Shown: positions 1 to 12,200 of the stretch, piece after piece
Numbering within the stretch: the stretch's first letter is position 1
Layout: every line of letters starts with the position of its first letter
NCBI GenBank assembly: GCA_026874595.1
Contig: CM049306.1
Coordinates: forward strand, 92,022,642 to 92,086,641
DNA from: Sipunculus nudus
Taxonomy: Eukaryota > Annelida > Sipuncula > Golfingiida > Sipunculidae
Length of the DNA: 64,000 nt
Direction: 5' to 3'
Program-made: the position numbers and the translations under genes
The notes under the pieces: generated by a model
What the model saw: the letters and a program-made list of their open reading frames with translations, nothing else
Database searches by the model: none
What the model was told of the DNA's origin: nothing

Positions 1-229
1 CATATATATTGATAAACAGATACCTTTGTACAACATCTTGACCACATCAACGATTATATGTTCAGCAGCTTACATGGTTTAAATGCTTATAACAGCATAT
101 CATACCTTAAAGGGTCAGTTTTAACATTTTAATGGATAAAATAAACAAGTGTGGCCCTATGTGTTCCATTTACATGCTTCTATACTGAATATAAAACAAA
201 ATTAAAACATAAAAGGGTCAATTTTTGTT
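1..229. other. AT-rich flank, no gene seen
   Basis: I see no coding exon or recognisable RNA gene. The open frame overlapping its end has no protein-like composition and runs into the inverted-repeat element that follows. Confidence 0.5.
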
Positions 230-1571
230 ACTGTAGATTCAGAAATATTAGTTGGGATTTTATTTTCGTGGTTTTCGTGGATCAAGATAATCCACGAATT
301 CATGATTCCAACGATCAAAAAATCACAGGGTCAGAGGTTATACGGTATCCTAACGGTAGCTGTTGGTCGACTTTATATATATATAATTGTTACCCCTGGC
401 TGATTTTCAATAAAGATACAAAAATTGTTTACTACTGTTTTATGATTGTATTTGATATATTTATTAAATGCACCGCATTGCTTTTTCCTAAATTACTATA
501 AAAATATGGGATTTATAAATAATCTTTTGTCAATCAAATTATTTCCCCTTACATCGAACAAACACGGCCCCTTGATATGTTTACAATCAAACAATATCAA
601 CGTATGATTTAAACTGAAAACGTATCCCCATATTTCCTCATTTCCTCAACATTTCGGATGAAAAATTCAAGAACAGAACCACATTCCTGTCGCGCAAAGC
701 GGTAGTTCTAACACGCCATGAACGGAAAACAAGTTCCAATGTTCTTAACCACAGCTACCGAGGCACGGCTTTTTCGGAACGGCCTTTTCAACCTTCTTTC
801 AATAGAGATTAAACGAGACTTACGCTACCTATTGGCTTTAAAGACAAGGGCCGTGTAAACTCTTTGCATTACCGCGATTACCGCGGGACGCGAAAAACCG
901 CCTATTCCGAATATTGCGACAACAGTTGCGTGCATAAGAGTGAGCCATTATTAATACATGCAGGCGGTACTTCTTCCGAATATTGCTGATAGTTGTACAT
1001 ATATGTTAGCGTAAGTAAGCGCCACAGAATACTATTAGGCAAATTATTTCTTTATAATCTCCAAATATAGCTGCATGATGAATGACGAACGACCCGTGTC
1101 TCGTCTCACCGCCCCGTCCGGGAATTACAGGCGCCACATGTGACTACCGCCTAGATTAAACAAAGTTAAAAACCTTCATGTGGACGGTCCCGTTTCATTT
1201 TTCCTCCGGTCAAGTGATGGTTTACGTTTTCTGTCAAAGTGGTGTGATCGGGTGTCACAACTAATAGCCGATGTATCGGCCGGCACGTGTCGGTCACGGC
1301 TGATTAATTCTTAGTTAGGCTCGGGTCGGGCGGAGCTTGTTTGTTCAACACTAACCCGATTGACCGCGATACAGGCGCACCGTGTGATAAGCATCAGAGC
1401 CGAACCACCTTTGTTCGTCGGGCTCGTCTTCCTTGCGCAAATGGAGGTATTAATAAACATAATTTCCTGAAGTTTTCTTTTGTCTTTCCACGAATTCAAA
1501 TACCCCACGATATGTGTTTTGTACAAAAACCACGAAATTTTAAGCCCACGATATTATCTGAATCTACAGTA
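230..1571. mobile_element. Inverted-repeat element, probably a non-autonomous DNA transposon
   Basis: The left end begins ACTGTAGATTCAGAAATAT at 230. The right end, read on the minus strand from 1571, begins ACTGTAGATTCAGATAATAT. Both continue into a block with TTTCGTGG and further GTGG/CCACG motifs, so the ends match imperfectly over roughly 60-80 bp. The 1.2 kb between them is richer in GC and CpG than the flanks and holds no transposase-like frame. A TIR-bearing non-autonomous element best fits this. The superfamily and target duplication could not be fixed by eye. Confidence 0.55.
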
Positions 1572-1800
1572 TGTATGCCCAGAGCCACTAGCTGCACTAA
1601 CTGGAGGACATTATTTCTTTGCTTAATTCTTTTTTACACCTTGTATTTCACAAACACACAGTCAGGTTAATCCCATTCAGTAATGATCAGCTAATTAGCT
1701 GAAAAGGATTAGAGTATGGTACTATAGAGGGAGTCCAGCATTGGTCCAGGAAGTGTAAACAGAGATAGATATCAAAAGAGCATGGCTTCTGGGGTCCACC
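1572..1800. other. Intergenic, no feature seen
   Basis: Short unique-looking AT-rich stretch between two inverted-repeat elements, with no supported gene. Confidence 0.4.
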
Positions 1801-2240
1801 GAAACACCCAAAACACTGGTGTTTTGGGTATGTGTGACGAAACACCACGAAACACCCTTTTAAATTCAAATTTGAAGCAAAACACTGACATTGGTTAATA
1901 AATTATCATCTGTTGCACATGACAATAAAGAATGGTGCTACTATTCTATAAATAAATGAAAGCAAAAGTGTTTTGTACAACTGATTAGTGCTCTGCTTGA
2001 TTGCGACTTGCGCCACTAGGGGGCAGCTTCATAGCTGGCATAAAAAGGCTTCCGTGTCCGCCAATGAACTGACCACAGCACAAAACACTTGTTTTATCTG
2101 TATGTCATAAATTAATGACACAATATCGCAGAGATATATTCATCAGATGACTATTTATCGATTGGTGTTATATTCTGGCTCCATTTCAAATTTAAAAGGG
2201 GGTTTCGTGGTGTGTCGTCACACATACCCAAAACACTGGT
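1801..2240. mobile_element. MITE-like inverted repeat
   Basis: The left arm, about 1815-1876, includes GTGTTTTGGGTATGTGTGAC and a CACCACGAAAC block. The right arm, about 2183-2240, is its reverse complement with a few changes. Similar wording continues outside the arms (GGCTTCTG near 1784 and 2253), so the true ends may lie slightly further out. The left arm also contains a perfect palindrome, CCCAAAACAC-TG-GTGTTTTGGG, at 1807-1828. The roughly 300-bp interior has no reading frame of note, which fits a MITE. It carries a CTCF-like site, listed separately. Confidence 0.6.
2013..2026 (+). promoter_or_regulatory. CTCF-like core motif inside the MITE
   Basis: CCACTAGGGGGCAG matches the bilaterian CTCF core consensus CCASYAGRGGGCRS at every position. 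Binding in this genome is inference. The motif is long enough to be notable but could be chance. Confidence 0.35.
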
Positions 2241-3127
2241 TTAGGGGGACCTTGGCTTCTGTGCATCAAACTGTTTGCCCAAGCAGTGCTCTTAACCAAC
2301 TATTTGTATTTGTCACCAGAACACCTCATGCTCAGGCTGTGTGTGATATGTAAAGCTATATCCAGCTGGGGACAGACCAGATGCAGCCCATGCAGTGGCT
2401 ATTATTAGGTCGGCAGGTAATCATGCTGGTGCTCTACTCTGGGCCATGTTATGTAATTTGTGAGACTGGCCACAAGTATAGACTAAGAACGCTGAACAGT
2501 CTAAACATACAACACAAATGACAGGTACATTTGTACAACATCATGTCCAGTGGTAACTGCAAATACAAATCTGTCTAAAAATCAGAGAATTTAGATTTCA
2601 CCAGTTCAGTAATTTTTTATACAGTAAGCGCAATCTCGACTGAAAATGGAATAATCAAAGCAATTGAACAGACCTGGGCATTACATTTTGGCAAAAGTGA
2701 CTATCTCTTTAATGTTACAACAACCATACTTTTGGCCTACAGAAACCGCATTAAAAATCATATATTTTTTTACCCACCCCGCCCTGCAAAATCATGAAAA
2801 AGTCACACTTCAAGGGCCTGCAGGGCAGGATAGGCTGCAGACCCCGCAGCCAGGGGGCGGTTTCTGGCCCACTCAGAGCTCTAGATCATTAAAACACTCA
2901 GCTAAGCAACCCCCACATTTGTATATATGAGCAATCAACAATAAAGTGCAACAAGCATTTGAAGTGATGTAAATAATTCCTTCAGACTATTTCATCTATT
3001 TCATATCTTGATGAGACTAACTACTCAACTAGTCAATGTTTTGCACAAGTTTTCCTTCCTTTGATGCATTTGAATAAAGGTTATAGTATACAATTCTTGT
3101 GTTGGATTTTGGCAATATTAAGGTTTG

Positions 3128-3232
3128 TAATCATGGCTGTAATCATGATTACTTTTTGAAGTAATCATAAAGTAATCATGATCGATTACTTTTAAAGTAA
3201 TCGTAATCTTAATCAATTACATATATTAAGTA
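3128..3232. repeat. Clustered TAATC/GATTA repeats
   Basis: About ten TAATC pentamers, counting both strands, fall within roughly 105 bp, some paired as GTAATCATGATTAC. TAATC is the core site of K50 homeodomain proteins such as Otx and Pitx. The simple-sequence character makes a repeat origin equally likely. Confidence 0.5.
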
Positions 3233-3364
3233 ATCACCCCATGTCTGCAATAAACACACCAGGTTTTGGGACACTAGAGAGACACTCATAGCTGAGAAAC
3301 TGACATGATTGCTGTCATTTTATAGTAAAAAAAAAGAAGAAAAATATTCTTAAAAAAAAAGAAA

Positions 3365-3712
3365 AAAGTTTGTGCCACCACTTTTAGGGAACTGACAAAA
3401 CTAGTCATGGTCAATATTCAAGGCAAGTTTTGTGACAATCCATGCATAAATTATCAAGATATTGGAGGTTTTGTATCAAATTTTTGTTTATTCTGGGGGT
3501 ATTTACAAGCCCCATAGCTTGGAGGATATAGGTCGCAGTGACCTAATTTCAGGTTTCCAAGGAGATTTTTTATTGACCTTCCTGGATATTCACTAAGAAG
3601 TTTCTAGGACCAGCATTAACGACCAGCATTTGTGCCCTGCTAATGGGCAACCAGACAACGGACAAGTTGTCATTCCTTTACCTCAGTTGACTTACAGTCA
3701 GCTGAGCTAAAA
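3365..3712. repeat. Dispersed repeat ending in CAGTCAGCTGAGCTAA
   Basis: The start (GTGCCACCA, then CTGACAAAACTAGTCATG) and middle (caatccatgcat, tattctgggg) resemble stretches at 37242, 39282, 46783, 48580, 56090 and 58120 in the ODF3 array. The end CAGTCAGCTGAGCTAA recurs near 39588, 48902 and 58432. It contains AGGTCGCAGTGACCT at 3530-3544, one base from an IR3 nuclear-receptor palindrome. Family name unknown. Confidence 0.55.
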
Positions 3713-4259
3713 AAACACCACCAATGGGACCTTGATGAAGTCGCATTTTCGAAGTATTTGTCTAAGCGAGGTCTGCCATCAAGAGCAAAAAAGAACTGGA
3801 ACCATCAAAAAGTGGTCATTATTTTGAGGTGGTCACTAAACTGATGAGGTCATTTAGGTGAGATTTTACTGTACTTTGACAAAATGTACTTTTGCATAAT
3901 ACTAAATAAAATACAGGGCTAGAAATTACTTTTTTGATATCCCAGTTGCCTCAAACTGACTTGCTTTTATCAAACATCACATAAGATAACTACTGGCTCA
4001 AAGGATGATTCAAAAGGACTTTTATTGAGAAACAATTTCACTGGGGACGTGTGAGCAAAGCTTCCTGGTTTTAGGCCAAGTGTCATTACATGAATTTATA
4101 TAAAGTAAATACTGTTGTTAAATAAATTTTAGAAAGATACATATTTTGAATATAATTTATTTTATCACTAAATTAATTACCAAACCCAAATATTATACAC
4201 AAAAATTAAGCATAAATTGTGGTTTTAGGAGTCTTGTTGCAAGTAATCATGGTACTCAC

Positions 4260-6198
4260 TTTCTCTCAATGGCCTCAGCTCTGCAAAGAAACAAGAATGC
4301 ATGAATGTTTTGACATTTAATTAACTGTGTAAATGGAAAACATTAATGTAGTTAACAAGGTCTACCCAAACTTGAACTAACTTTGCACGATTTATTCCAA
4401 AACCAAGGACTTCACAGCGTAAGGATATTTTATATTAAAGATTTGGCTGATTCAATACCTTAAACAATATATGAAGACATTTATGTAACTCCAGTTTTAT
4501 TGAAGATTCATGCAAATTTTCTGATAGCTGGACTCAAAATACAAGTCCAAACAAGAAACAACACTAAGCAGAGTCTGAATTCATATGTGCTGAAATTCTA
4601 TATTGCAGAAAAAATGAAATACCTAGGAATGAGTCATACATTAGGTGATAGGACTCATGGAATAATGACAATAAACAAGTGACCCATAGGTCATAACACA
4701 TTTGAGAGATGAAGTGGCTTATAATGATACTTGATGCATTTGTGCTTTGTACTTGTTGTCCTGAGGGCACTATACATATGCCTGTAATTTAAGCAAATGA
4801 GGCCATGGTGACTTAATCACCCATATGGAGATCAATGATTACAATATGTGCCCTGCAAATACAATCAAAGTTTCAGAAGCTGAGAAACTGGCACCTATGA
4901 AGTAATCTAGCAGTCTACAAAATAAAGGTAAAATGTGTGGAATAAACACAAACAAATCAAGGTGGTGCCACCAGTCATTATCACCTGACAAAACTAGTCA
5001 TGATCAATAAACATAATAGGTTTTAGAGCAAGAAAACAAAACCACAACTGAGAAACTAATATGATTGTTGTAATGTGGTCATAGAAATAGAAGGAAAGAT
5101 GATTTACAAAAATGTATGATTTAGTCATGTGAGCAAAACATATCTTAGAAAGATGTACCATTAGTAGAATAATTATGTGTATAGTACAGGTACTTACTGA
5201 AATTGAAGATGAGAAGCTAGCAAACCCATTTTCTTCAAAGTCTGAAAGAAGAACACTCAATGAATTTAGTAAATCATTGCATCATATTGAAGATCTCTTA
5301 ATTATGTTTTTAAAGATTATAATACCACTGCTCTAGAAAAACACCTGTTTATTAATTTAAAATACCTGATAGTTCTAAATGTCTTTGAACTTTAACTATT
5401 ATCTGAATTATTTGACAACTGATACCAATCTACAATATATCAATTCATTATTCACTAAAACATAGTATGAATATTATGAAACATATTGATAAGAATGACT
5501 GTTTAAAATTCATCAAATATTTTAACCTGTGATTGTTACCAAGTAGTTTCATATGAAATCTTCACCATATTTGAAGGTAACTTGCTATACATTTTGACAA
5601 GAATTACAAAGCCACTTACAACTGAGGAATTTTCTATGGCACTTTCTTGATAAACAAAATTCTTGGCAGCTTTCTCAAGGAGCTACAAATATAAATTTGG
5701 ATTTATAAAAGGTTAAATACATACACATAATTATTACTGAATGCTGGTAATGTCAATTTTTTTCTACTGATGTGAATTCAAACCTTACTGAGAATTAAAT
5801 CATGCTGATACTTAAGTGTGAGGGTCCAAACCAATGGGGCTTTAAGTCAATTAACAAGTATGTTGGTCAGACTGCTCCTGGAATGCAAGTCCTAAGACAT
5901 ATTGAAAATCTGATATATCTTCTAACTTTACAATCAGGCTGAAATCTATAGACCAAATACAGTATTTTGTATCTGGACCCTAGCACTGCAACACTTCCCT
6001 TTTCCTGAAACATATATACACACACAATAAATAATAAGCAATAAACAGTACTTTGACAAAAATCAGACAAGATTTTACCTCACAAGCCTTAGATCCTCTC
6101 AGGATCTGTCTTGACATTGATGAGATATCATTCATGTTGGCTGTCACTTTATCTGTCAGCCGGTTCTTGGTTTCCTGGTTCCAGTTTGTAGAAGACAT
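4260..6198 (-). CDS. BORCS7: BORCS7, BLOC-1-related complex subunit 7 (C-terminal exon missing)
   Basis: BORCS7 is a small subunit of BORC, the cytosolic complex on the lysosome surface that recruits ARL8 and kinesin to move lysosomes outward. Four minus-strand exons join in frame: 6079-6198, 5620-5682, 5198-5241 and 4260-4280, all with GT-AG borders. The product, 82 residues so far, follows the vertebrate family: TDKVTANMNDISSMSRQIL in exon 1, then AAKNFVYQESAIENS, then LKKMGLLASHLQFQ, then QAEAIER. The human protein is about 105 residues, so about 20 C-terminal residues are missing; the exon 4 donor (GTGAGT) shows a further exon is expected. I chose ATG 6198, which gives 17 residues before the conserved KVT, near the human spacing. 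An in-frame ATG at 6252 would add 18 residues. The fold is expected to be helical. Family assignment is firm; the 3' end is open. Confidence 0.85.
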
Positions 6199-6252
6199 GG
6201 CAGCTGCCCGGACCTCCGAGCTCCGCACTATATGGCCCGCAGAGAAAGACAT

Positions 6253-9200
6253 TTATTATGCCACACTGGTACCTCAGCGGCAGAGTCCCCGAGAAAAATC
6301 AATATTGACAATAATGTTGATCTAACAGTGGTTGTCTTATTAATATGCACAGAGGTTACAAAGGTCAAACAGGCTGCCAATCAATCTTGCACGTGGTCAG
6401 TGATTTTGTTTTATTATTGGTCAGTTAATTAAATACAAAGAGGCTGATGCAGGAGGAGTTGGTGCGCTGAGCGCAAATGGCTTCAGTCATTAAACGCCCC
6501 TTGATAATAGTTTTAGTTCAAACCGTTCAGATGCAAGCTGTGGTCAGACGATTGGCTATGCGTAAGGTTTGGTAATTCATGAAGTATACCCAATGGGATT
6601 TGGCAAAGAAAATTGTTTATTTTTGTAGACACAGTATATTCTTGTTTGCACAAACTCACTCGTCGTCTGCTTCCTGCTTTTCCCTCTGGCTCTCAAGTAC
6701 AAGATTAACTGGTGCTATATTTTATATTTTATATTTTACTTGATCAAATGTACACCGAACCGAGGAAAAATCTCGGAGATGTGGAGAGTTTTAGGTTCAT
6801 TACACCCTTTTGAAACTACCCCATATTTTCTTTAAAATCAAAGTTAACCTTAGAGAAAGTACACAAATATTGCATCTTATAGGCTTAAGGTGATACATTT
6901 ATGGTTTCTTGAAACAAAGGAATTACTTTCCCTGATTAAACCAAATTTATCAAGGTTTCCCTGAAGTATTCTTCATTGCTCCAGGATTCCTCAGAGATTT
7001 AGTCAATCCCAGCAGCAACCAGCAGACAACTTGTGTGTGTGAATCGTTTTCTGTTCTCTAATTAATAGATTAAATTTGGACATGTATTTTGCACTGGATG
7101 CACCAGAATTACCTGTATAAATCCTGATTGTAAATGCCAGTGTTGATAATTAGGGGGTAATTATATCTGTCTGCATGAAATTGGAACGTTTATAACGCCA
7201 TACTTCAGCAGTTCAATCATTCACGGAGTCCAGACTTGCCAGTGCCCCCCCCCACCCCCTCTTTAATGGAAAACTGAAAATGAATGAATCACATGTGAAG
7301 GATTGAGTAATTCTTGAGTTTTGTAATCTGCCATGTCATTTTATCATGTAACTAATCTCTTAATAGAACAGTAAGTTGCAGATGTTCAGAATAAATCCAG
7401 AAAACTATGATGAGTATGATTATAATATAAGTATAAGATAATGAAGGGCTCAATAAATTTCCAGTAAGAGGTAAAGTATAATTTAATCATCTTGAATCCA
7501 CTACCAGTAATTCCTGACTCATCATGCACAAACGAAATAAAAAGGGTTGAATTTTTTGTGTAACTTTCAAATAATGTTTAGTCTTAAAGTCAGCTATTCA
7601 CATATCTTTTATTGCAGAATTCAGTATGCGATTTCTGTCTGACTGTGCATTCCTATTAATGAAGTGTGGGTAATTCCTGTTAAGAAAAGTTATCATTATG
7701 CCTCTGTGACAGCTGTATGAGCTTGTTTATCAACAAACTCTTTGTAAACACAGTACATGTGCCAGTGTTTACAAACAGAAAAAAAACCATGTATCCTAAG
7801 GTGTTTGTTTGCATATGTGCAGAAGTTGAAAGTCTGTCACTAGTTTGCAAAAGGCCCTTTGTAAAACTCTGGTTCATCTGATTTGCCCTTTTTGAATGTG
7901 TTTTGATTAAGTTGGCATGCCCCCACATGTTAGAAACTTGTGGATATAAACAAAACAAACAGCCTGTGTCCAATGGGATCAGAATTTTCTGGCCATTTCT
8001 TTTTATAAAAGATTGGAGAGATTATCTGTAGTTAACAGATATTAGAATAGACCCCTTTAAGTAAATCGGCATTTTGAAAAAAATATTGCTTGATGATTTG
8101 TGATGCACTTATTTATTTGTTTGGAAACAGTCAAGTGCTCCGAATATGTGCTATATTGACCCAACATTTAATTCTTTCTCAGGTCCATAAATTTTATTTG
8201 ATTTTTAATCATTTACAGTATATAATTTGTATAAGAATAATATGGATTGTTGACTACCTAATGATATTTGAATAAATGTTTTAACTGGGCTTATCCAAAG
8301 AAGAAACCAGTAGCTGTTTTATAATTTTTCTGCTGATTTGAAAACAATAGGGTACATAGATCTCAAATAGAAAAATAGGAACACCCTTATTGCAAGTGGC
8401 ATCATTTATGTGTGAGCTGAAAGGTCATTACTGAAAACTTTAAAAAAGTTAAGTTGCAATGACTTCATGTATAATTAAATCCAACTAATTATTTTCACTG
8501 AAAAATTAATCCAAATGATTGACTTGAGTTTGTTAATATTAACCTTTTGTGAATTTTATACAGTCTTTCTTCTTTAATTAAATTAGTTAGCTCAAGAACA
8601 TTACTGTTAAGTACATGTGACCAGTTACTAATTTTTCTTCTCATTTTTTAAGGCAGGAGGGTTGAGTGAGATGCTGTACAGTTGAGGATGAAGCTGTAAT
8701 TGACCCACTCATTAGAGATGACCAGGGCACCAAATAAGGTGAAGATACTTCATTATTCCACAGATTTAAATTTCAAAATTTATAATATATATTCCCTTTA
8801 ATTTTAGTAGAATAGATATGACCCAGCTGAGTGGTTGACTTCAGAGCTGAAGTCCCCAGTAAAATCCCCACTGATGCTGCCCCCCCTAAATACATGCAAT
8901 GGTTATCATATGGTTCTCTTCATTTTCATTCAATAGGTAGTGCCACCTGCAGGCCATAGCAGACTAGCAATAATTAGAATGGACATGGGAAGCCATTTGA
9001 ATGCTGGCCAAAGTTTACTGTTCTGTCCCTTAATTAGGATGACAACAGTTTGAAATATATGTTACTAATAATATTTCTTTCACCTACCTTCTAAGTTTGT
9101 ATTTCTGAATGTTGAACACCTAAGATCTTTTTGATATTTGGCACATATTTGTGAAATCTCAAACTGTTTTTTTTTTCATCCAAAGATTTCTGCAGAGTTT

Positions 9201-9286
9201 AAAACCAGTGATAGTTTGCAAGTTTTTTTTTGTGTGTATTTTTAGCATTCACTTCGATCAACAGAACTCAAGGAGAAATTGCTAAT
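6253..9286. other. Intergenic region between divergent genes
   Basis: About 3 kb separate the divergent BORCS7 (minus) and kinase-like gene (plus), so both promoters should lie here. The BORCS7 first exon lies in slightly GC-richer DNA near 6190-6300. A noncoding first exon for the plus-strand gene may be present around 8640-8740, but I cannot prove it. A C-run lies at 7244-7256. No other gene is supported. Confidence 0.45.
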
Positions 9287-12200
9287 ATGGAACTTGTCTT
9301 GTTTCATGGACCACCACATGTTGTAAGCTATTTTTGTATTCAAGTTATTCTAACATGAACCTATATAATTCTAAATGTAACTTACACTGTATCAGAGAAC
9401 TAAATTACTCTGAAACTTGCAATTAAAATCATTTTAATTCAACAGATTTAAGGCTGATCTATACTGTGGACACATTTAATTTGAAATAAAACATCAAAAA
9501 AATATCAGACTGAACCAATGTATTTGTATGTTTTTAGTTTAAATTTGCTTGGGTTGTGTCTTATTTTCAATTACAAAAAGTCAATACTGGATAAATTGAC
9601 ACCTTAGTTTTAAATTGGATTAAAATATATGTAACATCCAATTCATGAAACATTCTTAATAGTGAACTGCAGTATTTTTTTAACAATCTTTTTATGCAAA
9701 AATCAAGATCTGTAGTTATAAATTGTTCCATTTTCTATGAAAAATTATTCTGAACAGGGGAAGACCAGCTATTACCATCAACATCTATCAAAAAGCCACA
9801 AGTACATCTGTCCTCAGACACTGTATCAGGAAGATTCAAGTCTTGGTCTGCGACAGGTGTTGATAAGGGTTGTCAGCCTCCTTAAACAGGTAAAAAAAAT
9901 TGCAGTAGTTGTTACCTTACATCATTATAGTACAAAATACTGGACTTTCTTTTAATACTTTGTGTATCCCAATTCCTTGAACCTCCATTTGTGTAACCTC
10001 TTTCAACCAAATAAGTGTTTGTGATATCTGGACCTACAAGAATTACCGTATATTAATTTTTTTGTGTATAATGCAATCTGAGAAGAATAGGAGTTGCAGA
10101 TATATCATAATACAGGATGCTTTAGGGAGAGAGATAGAAAGAGACAGTGAGAACTTCTAAATAATTGTAGCATTCTTTAATAATTTTTTAGCAGAACACA
10201 AGAACATTTCACATACACTGCATTTTTATATGTTTCAGGCTCACAAAGTTGTTGTGGATGATGAGCTGTCCACAGCAGAGCAGCGGGAGGCGTATGTGTC
10301 ATTTGTACATAGAAAGGTGTGTGAATTTATTATAAGATGAAAGGTTAAAATCTAACCTCTTTATTCAGAGTTATTCTCTTTGGTCTCGTAATTGTTCATA
10401 TTATCAAGAATCTTGTTTCAGAGGCCTCTATTTTAATATTTGCTGCAGTGTTCTTTTAGCTTATAGTCAAGTCTTAATTTTATTTAATTCCCTGTCTTCT
10501 AGTAAATAGCATTAAGCCAAAAAAAATGAAGGTACAGTTCTTAGGCACCGCGGGCATCAATTTTAACCCCCTGCATGAAAAATTTTTATTTTAATATTCC
10601 ATAGAAACTTAACAATTTTGAGCTCCAGCTGCTTTGACATTTCTTTCAAGAAGATAAAATAATACAATTTTGATAAGATTTCTTTTGTTATGTAGTGCTT
10701 TTACGTGTTTAGCAAAACAATTCTGTTATTTTCATGCTTCCTGATCATATGACATTTTTTATCGAAACATTCAATAAAAGGTAAAAAAAATCGCCCTTGT
10801 GTACTGATTTCTGAAAAAAAGTGCCTGAGAACCAAACCTTTTTTTGCCTAATATCAATTTTTTTAGTTTATATTTGTATAATCTGTTACTAGAACATTTA
10901 TAATTGCTTGATTTTATGGAATAACTTTTTCCTAATATTTGATTTCTGTTTCTGCCAATGTTGCCTCAACATTCAATATTCACTGAAAAACTGAGCCACT
11001 TTAATGTTGTGGACACTTTGTAGAGTGTGACATCAAATGTCTGTAATATGGAGACTGTCAGTAGTATTGATATAAATATGTTACATTCTGATACCATAAT
11101 GACAGGTACCAAGATGTTCAGTTACCTGTTTGATGTTTACGCCCTCTGGTGGCCTGGGTCAGCTACGATGGGCCAGACAGATCCACCTGGCACAGGTCAT
11201 GCTGTACAAGGGATGTACCAGGTCACATGACCAAGAGGAAGCCATTGATAGGAGGATGAAAGTATGGTGTCAACCAAGAGGTATTGATGCACCAGGCAAG
11301 TAACATAAGAGTGATGTGTTTGTTGGCATTTTCAGAGTGGGCAATTACTGTGGTTGCCTTTTTATTCGCCAGGTTTTTAATTTCAAGATTTTTTGTGACT
11401 GTGAAATAACTGAGATCTTCGGGAAACATTTACATAATTTATGTGAGGGTAATGTTAACAGTGTAAACGTAGTTTTTAGCATGTTACCCTACCTTTTAAG
11501 TAAAATAACACATTATTTTTGGTAATGTGAAACTTGAACAACTCTTGAACAGAAGGAAACATACAGATTTCTAAAGGTTGTTAAGATTCAGTTGATGGAT
11601 CCCTTTCATCTTGCTGTACATTATTTAAATTAAAATATTTCTTTATTTATTGTTATCAGTTAGTTATAAATAAATAAAATCTCTTTTTGTAGACAAACCT
11701 TCAGCTGATGAAGATATGTCAGTGAGAGAAGTTAAGACCAATCTGCATATACAGTCACATTTTAAAGTAAGTTTTTAAAAGCATCCCTGAATTATGACAT
11801 TTAATGCATTACTGAAATGTTCTTAGATTTCATGCTGAATTTATCTGTAACTCATGTAAATTTAAAATGAAACATTCTGATACATGAAAAATGGAAACTT
11901 GCAAAACTCAGATAAATATTGTGTTTGAAACTTGCAAAAGAACTAGTTGGTTGAGTTATTTGCATGTTACTTGGTAATATGTAATATCCTTAACAAAAAT
12001 GTACCATTATGTCATGTATTTCTTTAATATAAGTGAGCCGCTTTACTTTGTTTATAACTTTAAATTAAGTTGAAACATTGGACATGATTTGAAAATTGTG
12101 TTTTAACTTTTAATCCTGTTTTAAAACAAACTCTAAAATATTGATTTCAGTTTGAGGTGCCAGCCTTGTTGATAGAGTGGTCAGCGCTGGTCCAGTCAGA

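Larger units (their letters stand above)
2263..4259. other. BORCS7 3' side: terminal intron and flank, mostly repeats
   Basis: The donor at the end of the last recognised BORCS7 exon requires another exon at lower coordinates. I could not find one encoding the expected C-terminal segment of about 20 residues. The stretch holds a TAATC-rich block (about 3128-3232) and a dispersed repeat (about 3365-3712); the rest looks noncoding. Confidence 0.5.

Noticed and set aside
1311-1358. Possible last BORCS7 exon on the minus strand reading VEQ after a TTAG
   Set aside because: It lacks a polypyrimidine tract, lies inside the right part of an inverted-repeat element, and only three residues match expectation.
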